Position numbers and translations under genes: made by a program
Assembly (NCBI RefSeq): GCF_030272615.1
Contig: NC_081411.1
Coordinates: 45,399,517-45,463,516, forward strand
Direction of reading: 5' to 3'
Source: Cryptomeria japonica
Lineage: Eukaryota; Streptophyta; Pinopsida; Cupressales; Cupressaceae
DNA: 64,000 nt
Shown here: piece after piece, positions 11,081-21,900 of the stretch
Layout: the number at the start of each line of letters is the position of its first letter
Numbering within the stretch: the first letter of the stretch is position 1
The notes under the pieces: generated by a model
Told to the model about the DNA's origin: nothing
The model's database searches: none
Seen by the model: the letters and a program-made list of their open reading frames with translations, nothing else

Positions 11081-12560
11081 TCTTCTACTCAGCACTTACA
11101 AGCCATACTTCAAACAAATCTAACTCATGGGTGATCGACAGTGGTTTATCCAGACACATCACCGGCTTTAGAGAAATACTAGACTCCATGATAGAGAAAG
11201 ATGATGAGGAAGTAACCATCGGAGATGATTCTTCACATCCAGTCAGAGGAATTGGAACCTACACCATCAAACTGAAGACAGGCATGTCACTATGAGTTGA
11301 AGAAGTACTATATGTTCCAGGCATCAAAAGAAATCTAATCTCCATATCAGCACTAGAAGATCAAGGATACAGAGTGACCTTCATGGAAAACAAGGTGTTG
11401 GCTTGGCCAAAGAGATCCTCCATCAAAGACGCTAAGGTCATTGGTCAAAGACAAGGCTATTTGTATGAGCTATGTACAGAGCCCAATCTAGCATTGATCC
11501 ATGAAGCAACTAATGCAAATGAAGTATGGCACAGGAGATTAGGCCATCTGAATTATAGAGCTTTGTCAACCATGGGAAACCTTGTCACAGGTCTACCTAA
11601 GTTGAAGCAATATCATTCAGAGGCATGCAAAGGGTGTGCCTTAGGTAAAAATACCAAAAATGCATTTCAGAATAGTAGTAGGAAAACTAGCAAAGTTTTG
11701 GAGTTAATTCATTCTGATGTATGTGGACCTATGTTCGTACCCTCACTAGGGGGATTTTTTGTACTATGTAATTTTTGTTGATGACTACTCTAGAAAGATG
11801 TGGATCTACTTTCTAAAATGTAAAGAATCAGAAGAGATCCTAAGTAGGTTCAAAGAGTTTAAAACATTAACAGAAAATCTCTCTGAAAACAAAATTAAAA
11901 CCTTAAGAAGTGACAATGGGGGGGAATACACATCAGGACTATTTAAAGACTTTTGTAGAAATTCTGGGATTAAGAGGGAGTTGACAATACCTTATAATCC
12001 ACAACAAAATGGAGTAGCTGAAAGGAAAAATAGGACCATAGTAGAAGCTGCCAAAGCCATGATACTAGATCAAAATCTAAACTTGAACCTTTGGGCAGAA
12101 GCAACTAACACTGCTATGTACATACAAAATAGATGTCCTCATTCACACCTTGAAGATAAAACTCCTGAGGAAGTCTTTACCAAGACAAAACTAGATATCA
12201 GCCATCTTAGGATATTTGGGTGTCCGGTCTATATTCATGTACCTAAAGAGAAAAGACTAAAACTAGAACCCTCTGGAAAAAGGGGAATACTTGTAGGATA
12301 TAGTGAAACTTCTAAAGCCTACAGAATCTATGTACAAGGGCAGAGAAATATTGAACTCAGTAGGGATGTAATCTTCGAAGAAGATTTAGCCTTCAAAAGG
12401 ACCCAAAATACAATAGAACCTGAAATTCATAATCCTACTCCTAACCTAGAAGAAGAACCTACTCCTGAGCTTCAGAGGGAGTATCTTGAGGAAACTATAA
12501 GTGAAACACAAGACCCACCTATAGATAATCATAAGAAAAGACCACTATGGGCCACCAAAA
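11081..12560 (+). pseudogene. pol: T protease and integrase (broken)
   Basis: The protease active site is in WVIDSGLSRHITG (about 11129-11167; DSG intact). A TGA at 11293-11295 stands where related elements have Arg before VEEVLYVPG, consistent with CGA to TGA decay. The integrase zinc domain follows (WHRRLGHLNYRAL, then CKGC). The catalytic residues are present: Asp in HSDVCGP, Asp in RSDNGGEY, Glu in NGVAERKN. A frameshift lies near 11750 at a G5-A-T6 run, between the first Asp and FVDDYSRKMW. The C-terminal part includes LRIFGCPVYIHVP and GILVGYSETSKAYRIY. In copia elements integrase precedes reverse transcriptase, as here. Confidence 0.92.
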
Positions 12561-13516
12561 CTATAGCAGAAGCTCAGAAGTTCGCTGCTCCTTCAGGAAC
12601 CTTTAGGGAAAGCAAGAGGCCTAATAAATTCATCAACTATGTTGCACTTATGAATGATCTCTCTAAAGCTGAACCTAACAATGTTTCAGATGCACTCAAA
12701 CATCAAGTATGGATAGATGCCATGACTGAAGAATATCAGTCCATTATGAAGAATGATGTTTGGGAGATTGTTCCTAGGCCAACCAAGAAGTCTGTCGTGT
12801 CTTCTAAATGGTTGTTTAAAATCAAGCATGCTGCAGATGGTAGTATTGAAAAACACAAGGCCAAATTTGTAGATAGAGGGTTCTCACAGAAGGAAGGAAT
12901 AGATTACGAAGAAACATTTACACCTGTTTCCAGGTACACATCAGTAAGAGCTGTCCTAGCCGTTATAGCAGCAAAGGGGTGGAAGGTACATCAGATGGAT
13001 GTTAAGATAGCATTCCTAAATGGCGAGATCATGGAAGAAGTCTACTTAGAGAAACCTGAAGGGTTTGAAATTCATGATGCAAAGTCTCATGTGTGTAGAC
13101 TCAAGAAAGCTCTTTATGGGCTCAAACAGGCTCCCAGAGTTTGGTATGAAAGAATTGACACCTATCTCTCAAAGCTGGGTTTCTCTAAGAATGATGCAGA
13201 TCCTAATCTCTACCTCAAAAGAAATAAAGGTGATATGTTAATATTAATTTTATATGTTGATGACTTATTAATTACAGGAGATGATCATCTAATAGATCAA
13301 TGCAAGAAAAATCTATCCACAGAATTTGATATGAAAGACTTGGGGCTTCTTCATTACTTCCTAGGATTGGAAGTATGGCAGAATTCTGATAATATTGTAC
13401 TGAACCAAGGGAAGTACACCTTGGACATACTGACAAGATTTGGAATGCTAAACTGTAGACCCATGACCTCTCTTATGGAAACCAACTTCCATAAACTTAA
13501 AGAAGCAGCAACATAA
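12561..13516 (+). pseudogene. pol: T reverse transcriptase (nearly intact)
   Basis: In frame with the integrase from 11759. Domain landmarks: WIDAMTEEYQSIMKNDVWE, KWLFKIKHAADGSIEKHKA, VHQMDVKIAFLNGEI (first catalytic Asp), KKALYGLKQAPRVWY, and ILYVDDLLITGDD (catalytic Asp pair, YVDD) at about 13246-13284. Then KDLGLLHYFLGLEV. The frame ends in TAA at 13514-13516, where CAA to TAA would explain the stop because the reading continues in the same frame at 13517. The domain itself has no other break. Confidence 0.95.
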
Positions 13517-14197
13517 TCAAGACCTACTGACCCCACTCAATACAGGCAGATGATTGGGTCCCTAATGTATCTAGTAAATACAAGGCCAGATATCTGCTAT
13601 GCTGTTAATGCCTTAAGTCAGTTCATGTGTGAACCTAAGGAGATACACCTGGTTGCAGTAAAGCATATAATGAGATATCTACAAGGTACCCTAAAGCTTG
13701 GTCTTAAATATGAAAAGGTTGACATAGATCTACATGGATTTACAGATTCAGATTGGGCTGGCAGTGTGACTGATAGAAAGAGCACTTCAGGGTGCTGCTT
13801 CAGTTTAGGGTCAACCATGATATCCTGGATCAGCAGAAAACAATCTTCAGTAGCTCAGAGTTCCATAGAGGCTGAATATATTGCAGCTTCAATGGCTGCG
13901 CGAGAAGCAGTATGGGTAAGGAAATTGCTCGTGGGATTATTTGGAGAACCTATGAAACCTACAGTCATTCAGTGTGATAATAAAAGCTATATAAAACTCT
14001 CTGTAAATCCAGTATTTCATGACAGGTCCAAACATATTGAGATTCCATATCACTATGTATGAGATATGGTTGACAGGAATGTGATAAAGTTAGAATATGT
14101 GTGTATAGGAGATCAGACTGCAGATATTCTGACCAAACCACTTTCCAGAGTGAAGGTTGATCACTTCAGAAAGGGTTTAGGTATGATAGAAAGGTAA
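13517..14197 (+). pseudogene. pol: T RNase H and ORF end
   Basis: Same frame as reverse transcriptase: YRQMIGSLMYLVNTRPDICY, then the RNase H landmarks GFTDSDWAGS (Asp), SSIEAEYIAAS (Glu) and IQCDNKSYIKLS (Asp). A TGA at 14060-14062 interrupts the usual HYVRDMV position, again as CGA to TGA. Reading continues to the natural stop TAA at 14195-14197 after QTADILTKPLSRVKVDHFRK. All expected catalytic carboxylates are visible. Confidence 0.93.
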
Positions 14198-14298
14198 TCT
14201 TCTTTGTAATCTATACTTACATATATTTAAGATGTTTAAGGTGTAAACTTCTTTGTCATGTTTGGACTATCTCTTGGCTTCTTGCCACCTATGTTCAT

Positions 14299-14960
14299 AT
14301 CTAAGAGGTGACGATCTCTCAGATACTGAACACTTGTATGTAGACATCATAAGGTGACGATCTTATGATAGTCAAACCAGTAATCATGTTGGATCACTGG
14401 TAAGTCATGGATGTGCCATGACTATGTTGTGATACAACATTTGTACAAATGTTATTGCATTATCACAACTTGGATAGGATGAGAACTTAAGCACTTCTCA
14501 TATGGTTATCCTTGTATTGCGTGTTAGGCAATACTGATATCACGTGTAGGTGATATCTCAACCATTGATCATGTTGGATCTCTGGTAAGCCATGGATGTG
14601 CCATGACTATGTTGTGATAAACATTTATAAATGTTATTGCACTTATCACAACTTGGATATGATGAGAAACTAACCTTTCTCATAGACTTATCCTTAAGTA
14701 TTGCATGTTAGGCAATACTGATATCATGTGTTAGGTGATATCTTGATGAATCTTACAAGATCACATGTTTTGGTGATTTCTCACATGATCAGGTGATGAT
14801 TCTCTTATTTTTAAAAATAATACTTTATGTCACATGCTCAAGTGATGTTCTTCTATTTTGTATCATATGTCTTGATGGTACTTCTCATGTATAAATGATT
14901 TTTTGCTGACTGACATTATCTTAGTTATGAAAAGGAAATGTGATGCAGGTTGCCTTATCT
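14299..14960 (+). repeat. Hairpin array in T 3' untranslated region
   Basis: At least twelve short inverted repeats follow one another between pol and the polypurine tract. Clear ones: 14299-14324; 14346-14369 (ATCATAAG / CTTATGAT); 14403-14423 (AGTCATGG / CCATGACT); palindrome 14436-14453; 14479-14501; 14514-14534 (GTATTGC / GCAATAC); 14536-14557 (GATATCAC / GTGATATC). Much of 14384-14560 is repeated at about 14566-14740, with matching hairpins there. The first two loops are both GTGACGAT, and the last two listed open with GTG. No ORF is present. Confidence 0.85.
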
Positions 14961-14963
14961 TCC

Positions 14964-14978
14964 AAAGCTAAGAGGGAG
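14964..14978 (+). other. Polypurine tract of T
   Basis: AAAGCTAAGAGGGAG directly precedes the TG of the 3' LTR; it is the expected plus-strand primer. Confidence 0.85.
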
Positions 14979-15654
14979 TGTTAATGCATGGTAGCTTATG
15001 CAAGATAAGATCTTCCTAACCTTCCTTGTTCTGTTATTTATCTACATGCTTCATGTATGACTTATATTAAATGCTATAAGTTATCAGGTTAGATTAGCCG
15101 ATACATACTTGCTATCGGATGCATAAACATTGGCACCAATTCACATATGTTATCGGGCTTAATTATATCGAGCATATTTGTTATCGAGTTTAATGAATAC
15201 ACTGCTTCATTTGGCATTAACATTGGTTAACAAATGCATCGGTTGGAATATATTCATCGTGCACTTTGAATCATCGGTGTTTGTATGAACCGATTCATTA
15301 AATTGATTAGTCATTATATTATGATATTACAATATGCTATCGGGGGTTTTTGAACCGATAATCAGCATTGTGTTAATGGTATAATTGTAAAGGCACCGAT
15401 CAATGGGTGCGTTGATCGGTCATGCCTAAAAGGCATGACCGGTCAATACACCAATTGACCGATTACCTAAATAATATATATGCCAATTGAATTCATTTGG
15501 AGAAGACATAGAAAATATTAAATGATCTCTCTCCTTCAGACCTGCAGATAAAAAAAAAATCAGATTTATTAGACATTGACATAATTCCTCATATCCATAT
15601 ATAGCATTCATAGTTCATAACTTGTTCTTTAATTAAAATTGAAATAACTTTACA
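14979..15654 (+). repeat. 3' LTR of T
   Basis: 676 bp, aligned with 9504-10172. It has a small insertion near 15105 and scattered substitutions. The hairpin copy is at 15406-15452. The bases GCTTC follow as target duplication. Confidence 0.93.
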
Positions 15655-16730
15655 GCTTCTGCAGTACTTGGCAATATGACCAGTTTTGTTGCATGCTCAA
15701 CAAATAACATTATTCTTCATAGATCTGAAGTTCATCTAATTTTGTCTCATCCTTCACTGTTTAGAAATATGTCCAAATATTCCACAAGCATAGCATCTTT
15801 TGTTCTGAAATTTATTCATGATAGCTCTACACACATTTAACTCGTACCCAAAATTATTGCATATGGAACACTAACCGGTAAAGGTAGAAACATTATTCAT
15901 GTTGTTCATAATTCTATTATTCATCCTCCTTCTACACTGACTCGCCATATGACCAAATTTGTTGCAAGTAAAACCTCTACCATTAAATTTATGCACATTA
16001 GGTTGTCTTACAAGTGGATTCTTTCTCTTCTTCTGATGAGGTTTAGCATTCCCTTTTCTAGATCCAAAGGATTCGCCTTTCTCATATCCTAGACCTCACA
16101 TATCCTTCCCATGCCTCTGACTTTCCAACATCTCTGCAAGTCTTGTTGAACTAGCTTTGAATTTGTCTTTGTATTCATTAGTAGTAGCAAGTTCATCCTT
16201 CAAGGTAGTAGCCTGTCTTTCAAGCTCTTGACCATTGTTCCTTGATTGCATCAACTCAAGCTTCAACTAATCATTACCATAGGTAAGCCTAAAGCATTCA
16301 TCACCTCTTTCCTTCAGTGACTGTGTCAGATTTTCTTCATCCTTCTTCTGGTCCTCAATCTCCTTAGGGAGTTTCATCACAATGGATTGCATCTCATTCT
16401 TGAAAGCAACATTCTCTCTCAAGCTTGTTAGCCTCATCAACTTTGTCCTAGTATTCCATGATACGATCTTCTTTGTCCATCAATTCCTTCCTCTTTTCTC
16501 TACAGATACCTGCTTGATCCTTCAGCTCACTAATGAATTCATTAGCAGCATTCAACTTCTTCTTCAAGGTATAGACCTCACTTCTAGCTACATCAAGATC
16601 CTCAAGTGCCACATTGAGTTGTCTCTAAAAACTGAAATCCATTGAATCAATCTCCCAGATCTTCCTCAAGTGCCACATTGAGTTGTCTCTAAAAACTGAA
16701 ATCCATTGAATCAATCTCCCAGATCTTCCT
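15655..16730 (-). pseudogene. gag: S2 gag: coiled coil followed by four zinc-knuckle motifs
   Basis: Read from 16730 down. A Lys/Glu/Leu-rich coiled-coil region (to about 16110) is followed by four CCHC-like motifs at 15974-15934 (FTCNKFGHMASQC, first Cys lost), 15870-15829 (CSICNNFGYELNVC, His to Tyr), 15795-15754 (CYACGIFGHISKQ, last Cys now a stop) and 15702-15661 (C-stop-ACNKTGHIAKYC). A tandem duplication of about 65 bp (16605-16735) separates it from S1. The T insertion lies just after the last knuckle. No UBN2 capsid region is found. Most knuckles have lost a ligand, so the gene is dead. Confidence 0.75.
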
Positions 16731-16756
16731 CAAGTGGTTAAGCTTCCTCAAAGGAA

Positions 16757-16774
16757 CTAGGATCTAATACCAAT
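16757..16774 (-). other. Primer-binding site of S2
   Basis: The reverse complement reads TTGGTATTAGATCCTAG and abuts the 5' LTR. It is the initiator tRNA-Met type with two changes. The leader beyond it contains GAAGCTTAACCACTTGAGGA, shared with C (50651-50670). Confidence 0.85.
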
Positions 16775-17765
16775 TGTTAGAATTAGAGATCACCGAGAGG
16801 GGGGGTGACTCAGTGATCTATCGAAAGTTAAAACTACAAACTTATTCTTTATCCACCAGTTAACAATGTATAACTCATAAGAACTTAAACATGCAGCAAT
16901 AAAATCACAAATCCACAACACCAAAATTTTTATGTGGAAATCTAGAAAGGGAGAAACTATGGTGGGACTGGAACCCACAATATTCATATACTATGTAGAG
17001 GAGTAAATAGATATTACATTGATAGGGAATTCACTTGCATTGAGACTCACTGCCTAGAGCTCACTGCTGAAATGAAGTTGCCTAGAGGACTACAACCTTT
17101 AAGGAAGTCTTAGTGACTTACAATCTGATTACAATAAGAAAGTACAATAAAATGAACTCTTAAGTAGCATCCGACTATGCAAAAATCAGTTTCGGTTAAG
17201 CTCTGAATCGCTGTCTATCACTGCTTTGCTGAATACCCAATTTCTGTCTTAGTCAGCTACTAGTTGGTTTGAAAGAAAATGTGCATGTGAAACTACACTC
17301 AATCCCACCAAAAAAGATCACCACTTCTCTAACATCATGAAAACCAATCTCCAAATCGATCTTATATATCCATTCATAACACAAAAACAATCTCCTTCAT
17401 GTTGGCTTCAAGAGATGTAACATGTAGCTCAAAGTCATCATCAATCTCGAATACCACATAGCACTAGACCAAAAAGTTGTAACCACATGCTTCTTAAAGG
17501 TCTTCCCAAACGCCGAGATCACAAAAATAATCACCAAAAACATAGCAATCATCGGAAATCATTCCAGACCAACACGTTACCGAAATATGTTGTTCTACCA
17601 TGTTCTACCAATTAACTGTCTACCAGTTAACACCAACTTCCGAATAAGATGAATCATGATCACCAGATCGAATCACCACAAAGAGTTGCATCAACGACAA
17701 CCCTAAACCAATATCCAGCTATCGAAAGCTACTAGAAATCACCAGATGAGTGTCAATTGCCAACA
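16775..17765 (-). repeat. 5' LTR of S2
   Basis: 991 bp, TGTTAGAATT to TGCCAACA on the plus strand. It is followed by AACAT, the right target duplication. The G-rich box is at 16795-16815. Confidence 0.92.
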
Positions 17766-19071
17766 AACATGTCTTTGTTATGAAAACAAAATCACATTAC
17801 CTTTTTCTTTTATTATTTAAAAAATGTGATCAAGTTGTAAAACATAAAACATGATCATGTTCTTGATTCAATTTTATGCTCATAGTGTTTTTGAAGTTAT
17901 GATTATTGTAGTTGTAGTTGAATAAGAAATGGAATTTGTTATGAAATTATTAATAAAAGAAATTATGTCTTCAAATCTCTATGAGATTTTATTTATTATA
18001 AAGTTGAAAGGAGAGCAATAAATTTTGTATTCTTAATGAATCATCAATAGAACTCTTTGTGTTAATGCTGACCTTTAGACTCTTTTCTTTAACTTCAATT
18101 TTTGATGCACAAACAAATTTGTTCTAAATTATGTTCTTTCCTATTATTTAAAAATATATTTTCCATATAAATTATTAATCTAATGTAATTACTTACAAAC
18201 AATAATATATAAATTTGTTTCATCTTATATCTATTTCTACCTACCACTTTTAAATATATAATATTTATTATTATTCAAATTATGAAAAATATTTTTCATA
18301 CCATTTACACAAACGGCCATGACCAATAGCAACATTCAATTGATGACAATATTATGTAAATGAAGTACACACGGCAACGTTAGATACAGTGGTATTCTGA
18401 AGTGTGGTCATATATAGAGCCGTGGAAAACCACTTATAAATGTAAAGCGATCATAAATGTAAAGCGATTGGGAAAATGTGCTGAATATAAAACTCTTTTG
18501 GCAAAACCGAGATTACAGATATGCATGACAATTACAACGGAATTTAACATGCAACGACTTGCAAAATGACAGCCATTCAACTAATAAAAGCACAGTACAT
18601 ATTCATTTTCGTTTTTACCTTAGTTTAAATGAATAAATTGATGCAACGATGAACCAACAAAGACTTGGTAAACAGCAATATAATTTAGAATCACTCACCA
18701 CAGAGACAACCAGTACATTGAGTGCATGGGCATTTATATGCAAAATACACAATTAAAAGATGTAAATATAATAGCAATAACATAAATTTTCATGTTTATT
18801 TAGCATCGTCATGGAAAATATTATACAGTTGATGCATTGGAGTTAATATATTCATCACATTTCTGACCTATTTAGATGGTTTATATGAAATCACATAAGA
18901 GATAGATGATTTCAGATAAATCACTAAACAAGTCAAAACTTAAAATATTCCATTCGCCATCTACATAGAGAAACCTTAACTGCAACGTACCAACTGTTTG
19001 GAGAAAACACTATAATATGCATCCAAACATACACAATAGAGCAACAGACAATATGCAAGTCTGTATAGCCA

Positions 19072-19077
19072 TTTATT
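19072..19077 (-). terminator. Polyadenylation signal of the U2 peptide gene
   Basis: AATAAA on the minus strand, about 60 nt after the stop codon. A matching AATAAA lies at 27779-27784 in U3, the same distance from its stop. Confidence 0.55.
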
Positions 19078-19136
19078 GCTGATAATCTGTTATATATAAA
19101 GGAAGTAGTAGTACGTGCGCTAAGGCTGCTTGTTGT

Positions 19137-19382
19137 TTACTTTGCGGGTGGAGGAAATGGAATGAAGGGAAAAGGGCGGGGAGAAGACGGAGTGCGTGGG
19201 AAGGTGAAAAAAGGAGGACGAGAAGCAGACGGAGTGCCTGGGAGGGTGAAAAAAGGAGGACGAGAGGGAGGAGCCTGCAAAAGATGACGGCTTTTCTCTA
19301 TATCTCTCGCACACACACAGGCGCTGAACTCCATCACCAACAAAACAGTAGCCAACACTAAAAAAGCCCGGCGAGAAAACAT
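19137..19382 (-). CDS. Small secreted Pro/Phe-rich peptide, U2 copy
   Basis: An 81-residue product starting MFSRRAFLVLATVLLVME. Residues 1-5 are basic, 6-24 hydrophobic, with a likely signal-peptidase site after Cys-Val-Cys-Ala (about residue 25), leaving about 56 residues. The mature part opens RDIEKSRHLLQ, then two copies of RPPFFT(L/F)P.TPS and a PRPFPFIPFPPPAK tail. There are no Cys in the mature part. Single exon; TATA-like box about 82 bp upstream, AATAAA about 60 bp downstream. Against the U3 copy there are 5 synonymous and 4 non-synonymous changes and no indel, whereas flanks have indels. I do not recognise a named family. A cell-wall or signalling peptide is plausible. Confidence 0.72.
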   Translation of the reverse strand: MFSRRAFLVLATVLLVMEFSACVCARDIEKSRHLLQAPPSRPPFFTLPGTPSASRPPFFTFPRTPSSPRPFPFIPFPPPAK

Positions 19383-19463
19383 TTTAACTGCACCTAAAAC
19401 AAACTACAGAATCGTCAAAACCAGACTGTTTTGCTTTGGAGAAAATGTATGAGAGGTGGGTCG

Positions 19464-19472
19464 CATATATAA
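19464..19472 (-). promoter_or_regulatory. TATA-like box of the U2 peptide gene
   Basis: The minus strand reads ATTATATATGC about 82 bp before the ATG, in a block conserved with U3 (28171-28179), including the neighbouring GGTGGGTCGC on the plus strand. Confidence 0.5.
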
Positions 19473-19816
19473 TAGCCTATAAAGTGGAAACCTTTAATTT
19501 CTGCCAACTCATTTGCACTAATGAATAGAATGGCCGTCGGCTCACATGACAAATCTGTCCGGATTCCTTATGGAATAAAAATGTAGATTGTCAGGCTCGT
19601 ACGATGCAAATTTGGTGATTTTACCTTAACCAGCTTCGAGAGCCATGGAACATGAAATAATCCTTGTCATTAAAATTGAAGGTAGTATGAGTAAGTGTGA
19701 TTGAAAGAGGAGAGGTCGCTGTCTTTGACAATGCTCGTCGATCATGTAAGACGTGCATTTAGATTACTTAGAGCGCCCTTTAACACCGCGTGACAGTTGT
19801 TATTCGCCCCTATATG

Positions 19817-20935
19817 TCCTAGGTTCTGTCATGAAACTAAATGTACGTAGTTTGCGGAAAGATATTAAGTTCTCTCAATCGAAGTAATATGATTTCGACT
19901 TGCTACCTATATTCCTTTCGGCTATATCAAAAATCTGATTTCGACATGCCACCTATCTTCTTTCCGGCTATTCTTTTCGTAGCTTTCATTCTTGCAAAAA
20001 TTATTTCGACTTGTTTTCACATCAAGCGTTGTAAGTGAATTATTTAGATTTCATTTTCACAGAAATCATTCAACTAATTAGTCTTCGGAAATTTATATAT
20101 AGCACCTAAAGTTCTTGTTGTTTTTTTAATTTTTAATTTTTTTTGATATATTATCTATTTAATTTAGTACAATATCTAAGTAAAAGGGGACAGTGGTTGA
20201 GAGGCACACCTACAAAGTTTAATTGGACAAAGTCTAAAGAAAATATTAAGTTTAATCAAAGCCTATGAAGCTACTATTATTCAAAAGGAAGAGTATATTT
20301 ATCATTTTGTTTATTCAAACATTAGCAATGCTGACATAGCCATTTGAGTCATAGCTAGTTAGTGTACGCTCTTTTTAAAGAGGGTTGTCCATGAGCTACC
20401 TAGGTTTTTCCGTGAAACCAGATGTACAAACTTTAGCAAAAGATATTAAGGTTTTTCTATCGAAGTAATATGTTTTCGACTTGCGACCTATTTTCCTTTC
20501 AGCTATATCAAAAATATGATTTCCACTTGTTACTTTTTTTTTCAACTACTTTTCTTGGTAGCTTTAATTCTTGAAAATGTTTTATTAAATATTAAAAAAA
20601 ATGATTTCGAGTTGTTTCTACATTGAGAGTTGTAACTGAAGTATATAGATTTGACCGACTAATTATTATTTCACAAAAAATATTTTACCCTATTAGTCTT
20701 CCCACACTCATATTAAGCAACAAAAGTTTTTGTTAAATTTTTTAGTAAATATTGTTTTACTTTCATTAAGATAAAAAGATATGATATTCAAGAAAAAGGT
20801 GGGGGGGGGGGGGGGTGTTGTAGAGATTCACATGGATAGAGTTTAACTAGAAAATGTTCAAATAAAGACTATTCCAAAAGAAGGGGGATATTTATCATCC
20901 ATCTTTCCCCAAAAACTAGCAATGCTAATTGTTGA
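19817..20935. repeat. Tandem duplication of about 560-580 bp inside U2
   Basis: 19817-20396 and 20397-20935 share, in order, CCTAGGTT, AAAGATATTAAG, TCGAAGTAATATG, a TTTCGACTTG block, AGCTATATCAAAAAT and AAAAGG. U3 has one copy (about 28500-29110). It lies upstream of the peptide gene. The second copy has grown a run of 15 G at 20801-20815 where U3 reads AAAAGGGGAGAG. The open frame at 19841-20038 is inside this repeat and looks incidental. Confidence 0.75.
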
Positions 20936-21579
20936 CAAACCCACCTCCACTCCCACCTCCTCTCCTACAAATAGTGGAATAGGGAACCTACTCCCAAGAA
21001 CTACTAGCTCTAATTGTACATTGAAAACTAGCTACATCCACGTTTATGCACGCATTAAAGAGAAGATGGTTATAAAGGACTTTAGCAATTGTTTAGTGGG
21101 TACTTCCACAATAATCTTATAGCTCCTTGATGAGAAAAAACAAATGCATATTTAGGAGTGTGCATTTGGATCCACATAAGAACATTAGAACATACTATGG
21201 CTTTATGGCAAAAACACAAAGTTGCATGTCACACTTTTTCCATGATATTAAATGTACCAAGAAAAGTTGGCTAATTAAGGTACCATAATTGCAGACCAAA
21301 TGCATTGGAATTTGTGCTACCAAGCCACAACAAATGAATAGTTACAGCTATAGATTAAGTTAATTCAGCATAGGAAAATGGGGGGAAATGCACTAATAAC
21401 CTTAACAAGGTCTATAATTATAAAAAAGGAATGTTTAGGTAGTACCGTTTCCAGACCTTTCACCAAGGTTTAATAATCCTAAATGCTACTTTGTGAAACA
21501 TCTAGGCATTGGAGAAATTAGGATACATTTATCTAATTACTTTTAATTAGGTCCTTTATTACCTTTTCAATTAAGCCAA

Positions 21580-21888
21580 ACTTAGGTGTTATTTGTTATT
21601 TAGAGTTTGTTTTTCTATTGTAGTTATGATTAATTTAGCTCCTACTTTTCATTGCTCTAATTATCAAAATTTTAGCATTAGAGTTTTGTACCTAGGGCAT
21701 CTCTTTCTCTCTATAAAAGTCATTCCTTAATTAATTGTAATTGTATCCCCAATATTGTTTTGTGCAATAACAAAAATTTATCTCAAGGTTGTTATAGAAC
21801 ATATTATTTTTGCTTGATCTCTTTTGTGTGAAAGGTGTTTTGCTTATAGATGAATCTTGGCTCTTGTAGTTGATCATCAACTCCTACA
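21580..21888 (+). repeat. LTR remnant of an old copia element
   Basis: A TATA box (TATAAAA, 21712-21718) is followed by a short transcribed-repeat-like region. The end CTCCTACA (21881-21888) is joined directly to a primer-binding site. The left limit is uncertain and no partner LTR was found. Confidence 0.5.
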
Positions 21889-21900
21889 TGGTATCAAAGA
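21889..21900 (+). other. Primer-binding site of old copia remnant
   Basis: TGGTATCAAAGA, two mismatches to the copia initiator tRNA-Met site TGGTATCAGAGC, preceded by CA of an LTR. Confidence 0.6.

Larger units (their letters stand above)
9504..15654 (+). mobile_element. T: Ty1/copia element inserted in S2
   Basis: A 6,151-bp element with LTRs at 9504-10172 and 14979-15654, both TG...CA (TGTTAATGCATG to TTTACA), flanked by the perfect 5-bp duplication GCTTC (9499-9503 and 15655-15659). It has an iMet primer-binding site, then gag, protease, integrase, reverse transcriptase and RNase H in copia order, and a polypurine tract before the 3' LTR. The LTRs differ by scattered substitutions and short indels. 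It is younger than S2, whose gag it splits. It is not functional as it stands because stops and two frameshifts break the ORF. Confidence 0.95.
4570..17765 (-). mobile_element. S2: Sirevirus-like copia derivative without recognisable pol, interrupted by T
   Basis: LTRs lie at 4570-5552 (3') and 16775-17765 (5'), with a perfect 5-bp target duplication AACAT at 4565-4569 and 17766-17770. Without T, the interior is about 5.1 kb. On the minus strand it runs: primer-binding site, short coiled-coil gag with several zinc-knuckle motifs, a non-coding stretch, a long decayed ORF of unknown function (8951 to 6360), then polypurine tracts. No integrase, YVDD-type reverse transcriptase or RNase H is visible. 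It therefore probably depended on a partner for movement; C shares its leader and LTR blocks and is a candidate for the partner's family. The first base pair of the left LTR is TT rather than TG. Confidence 0.85.
17766..21450. repeat. Unit U2, gene-bearing part (pairs with 26219-29680)
   Basis: Long collinear similarity to U3: head (17766 with 26219), gene (19137 with 27844), TTTCGACTTGCTACCTAT blocks, and the tail around 20930 with 29170. Offsets grow from about 8.45 to 8.7 kb because of indels. Outside the peptide gene the copies differ by many substitutions and short indels. The stretch 18000-19050 holds no gene I can support. Confidence 0.85.

Noticed and set aside
14299-14960. CRISPR-like array or tRNA cluster
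   Set aside because: No constant repeat with variable spacers, and no cloverleaf with anticodon and T-loop; it is a hairpin series inside a retrotransposon.
19120-19314. Second open frame over the peptide gene (and 27827-28021 in U3)
   Set aside because: Open in both copies but differs at about 8 residues versus 4 in the main frame and has no signal peptide; likely a by-product of high DNA similarity and GA-rich composition.
19841-20038. 65-residue hydrophobic plus-strand frame in U2
   Set aside because: Not preserved as an open frame in the tandem copy at 20397-20935 or in U3.
20801-20815. Run of 15 G as a G-quadruplex
   Set aside because: A single homopolymer that could be slippage or a sequencing error; U3 has only four G here. 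Noted under the repeat feature.
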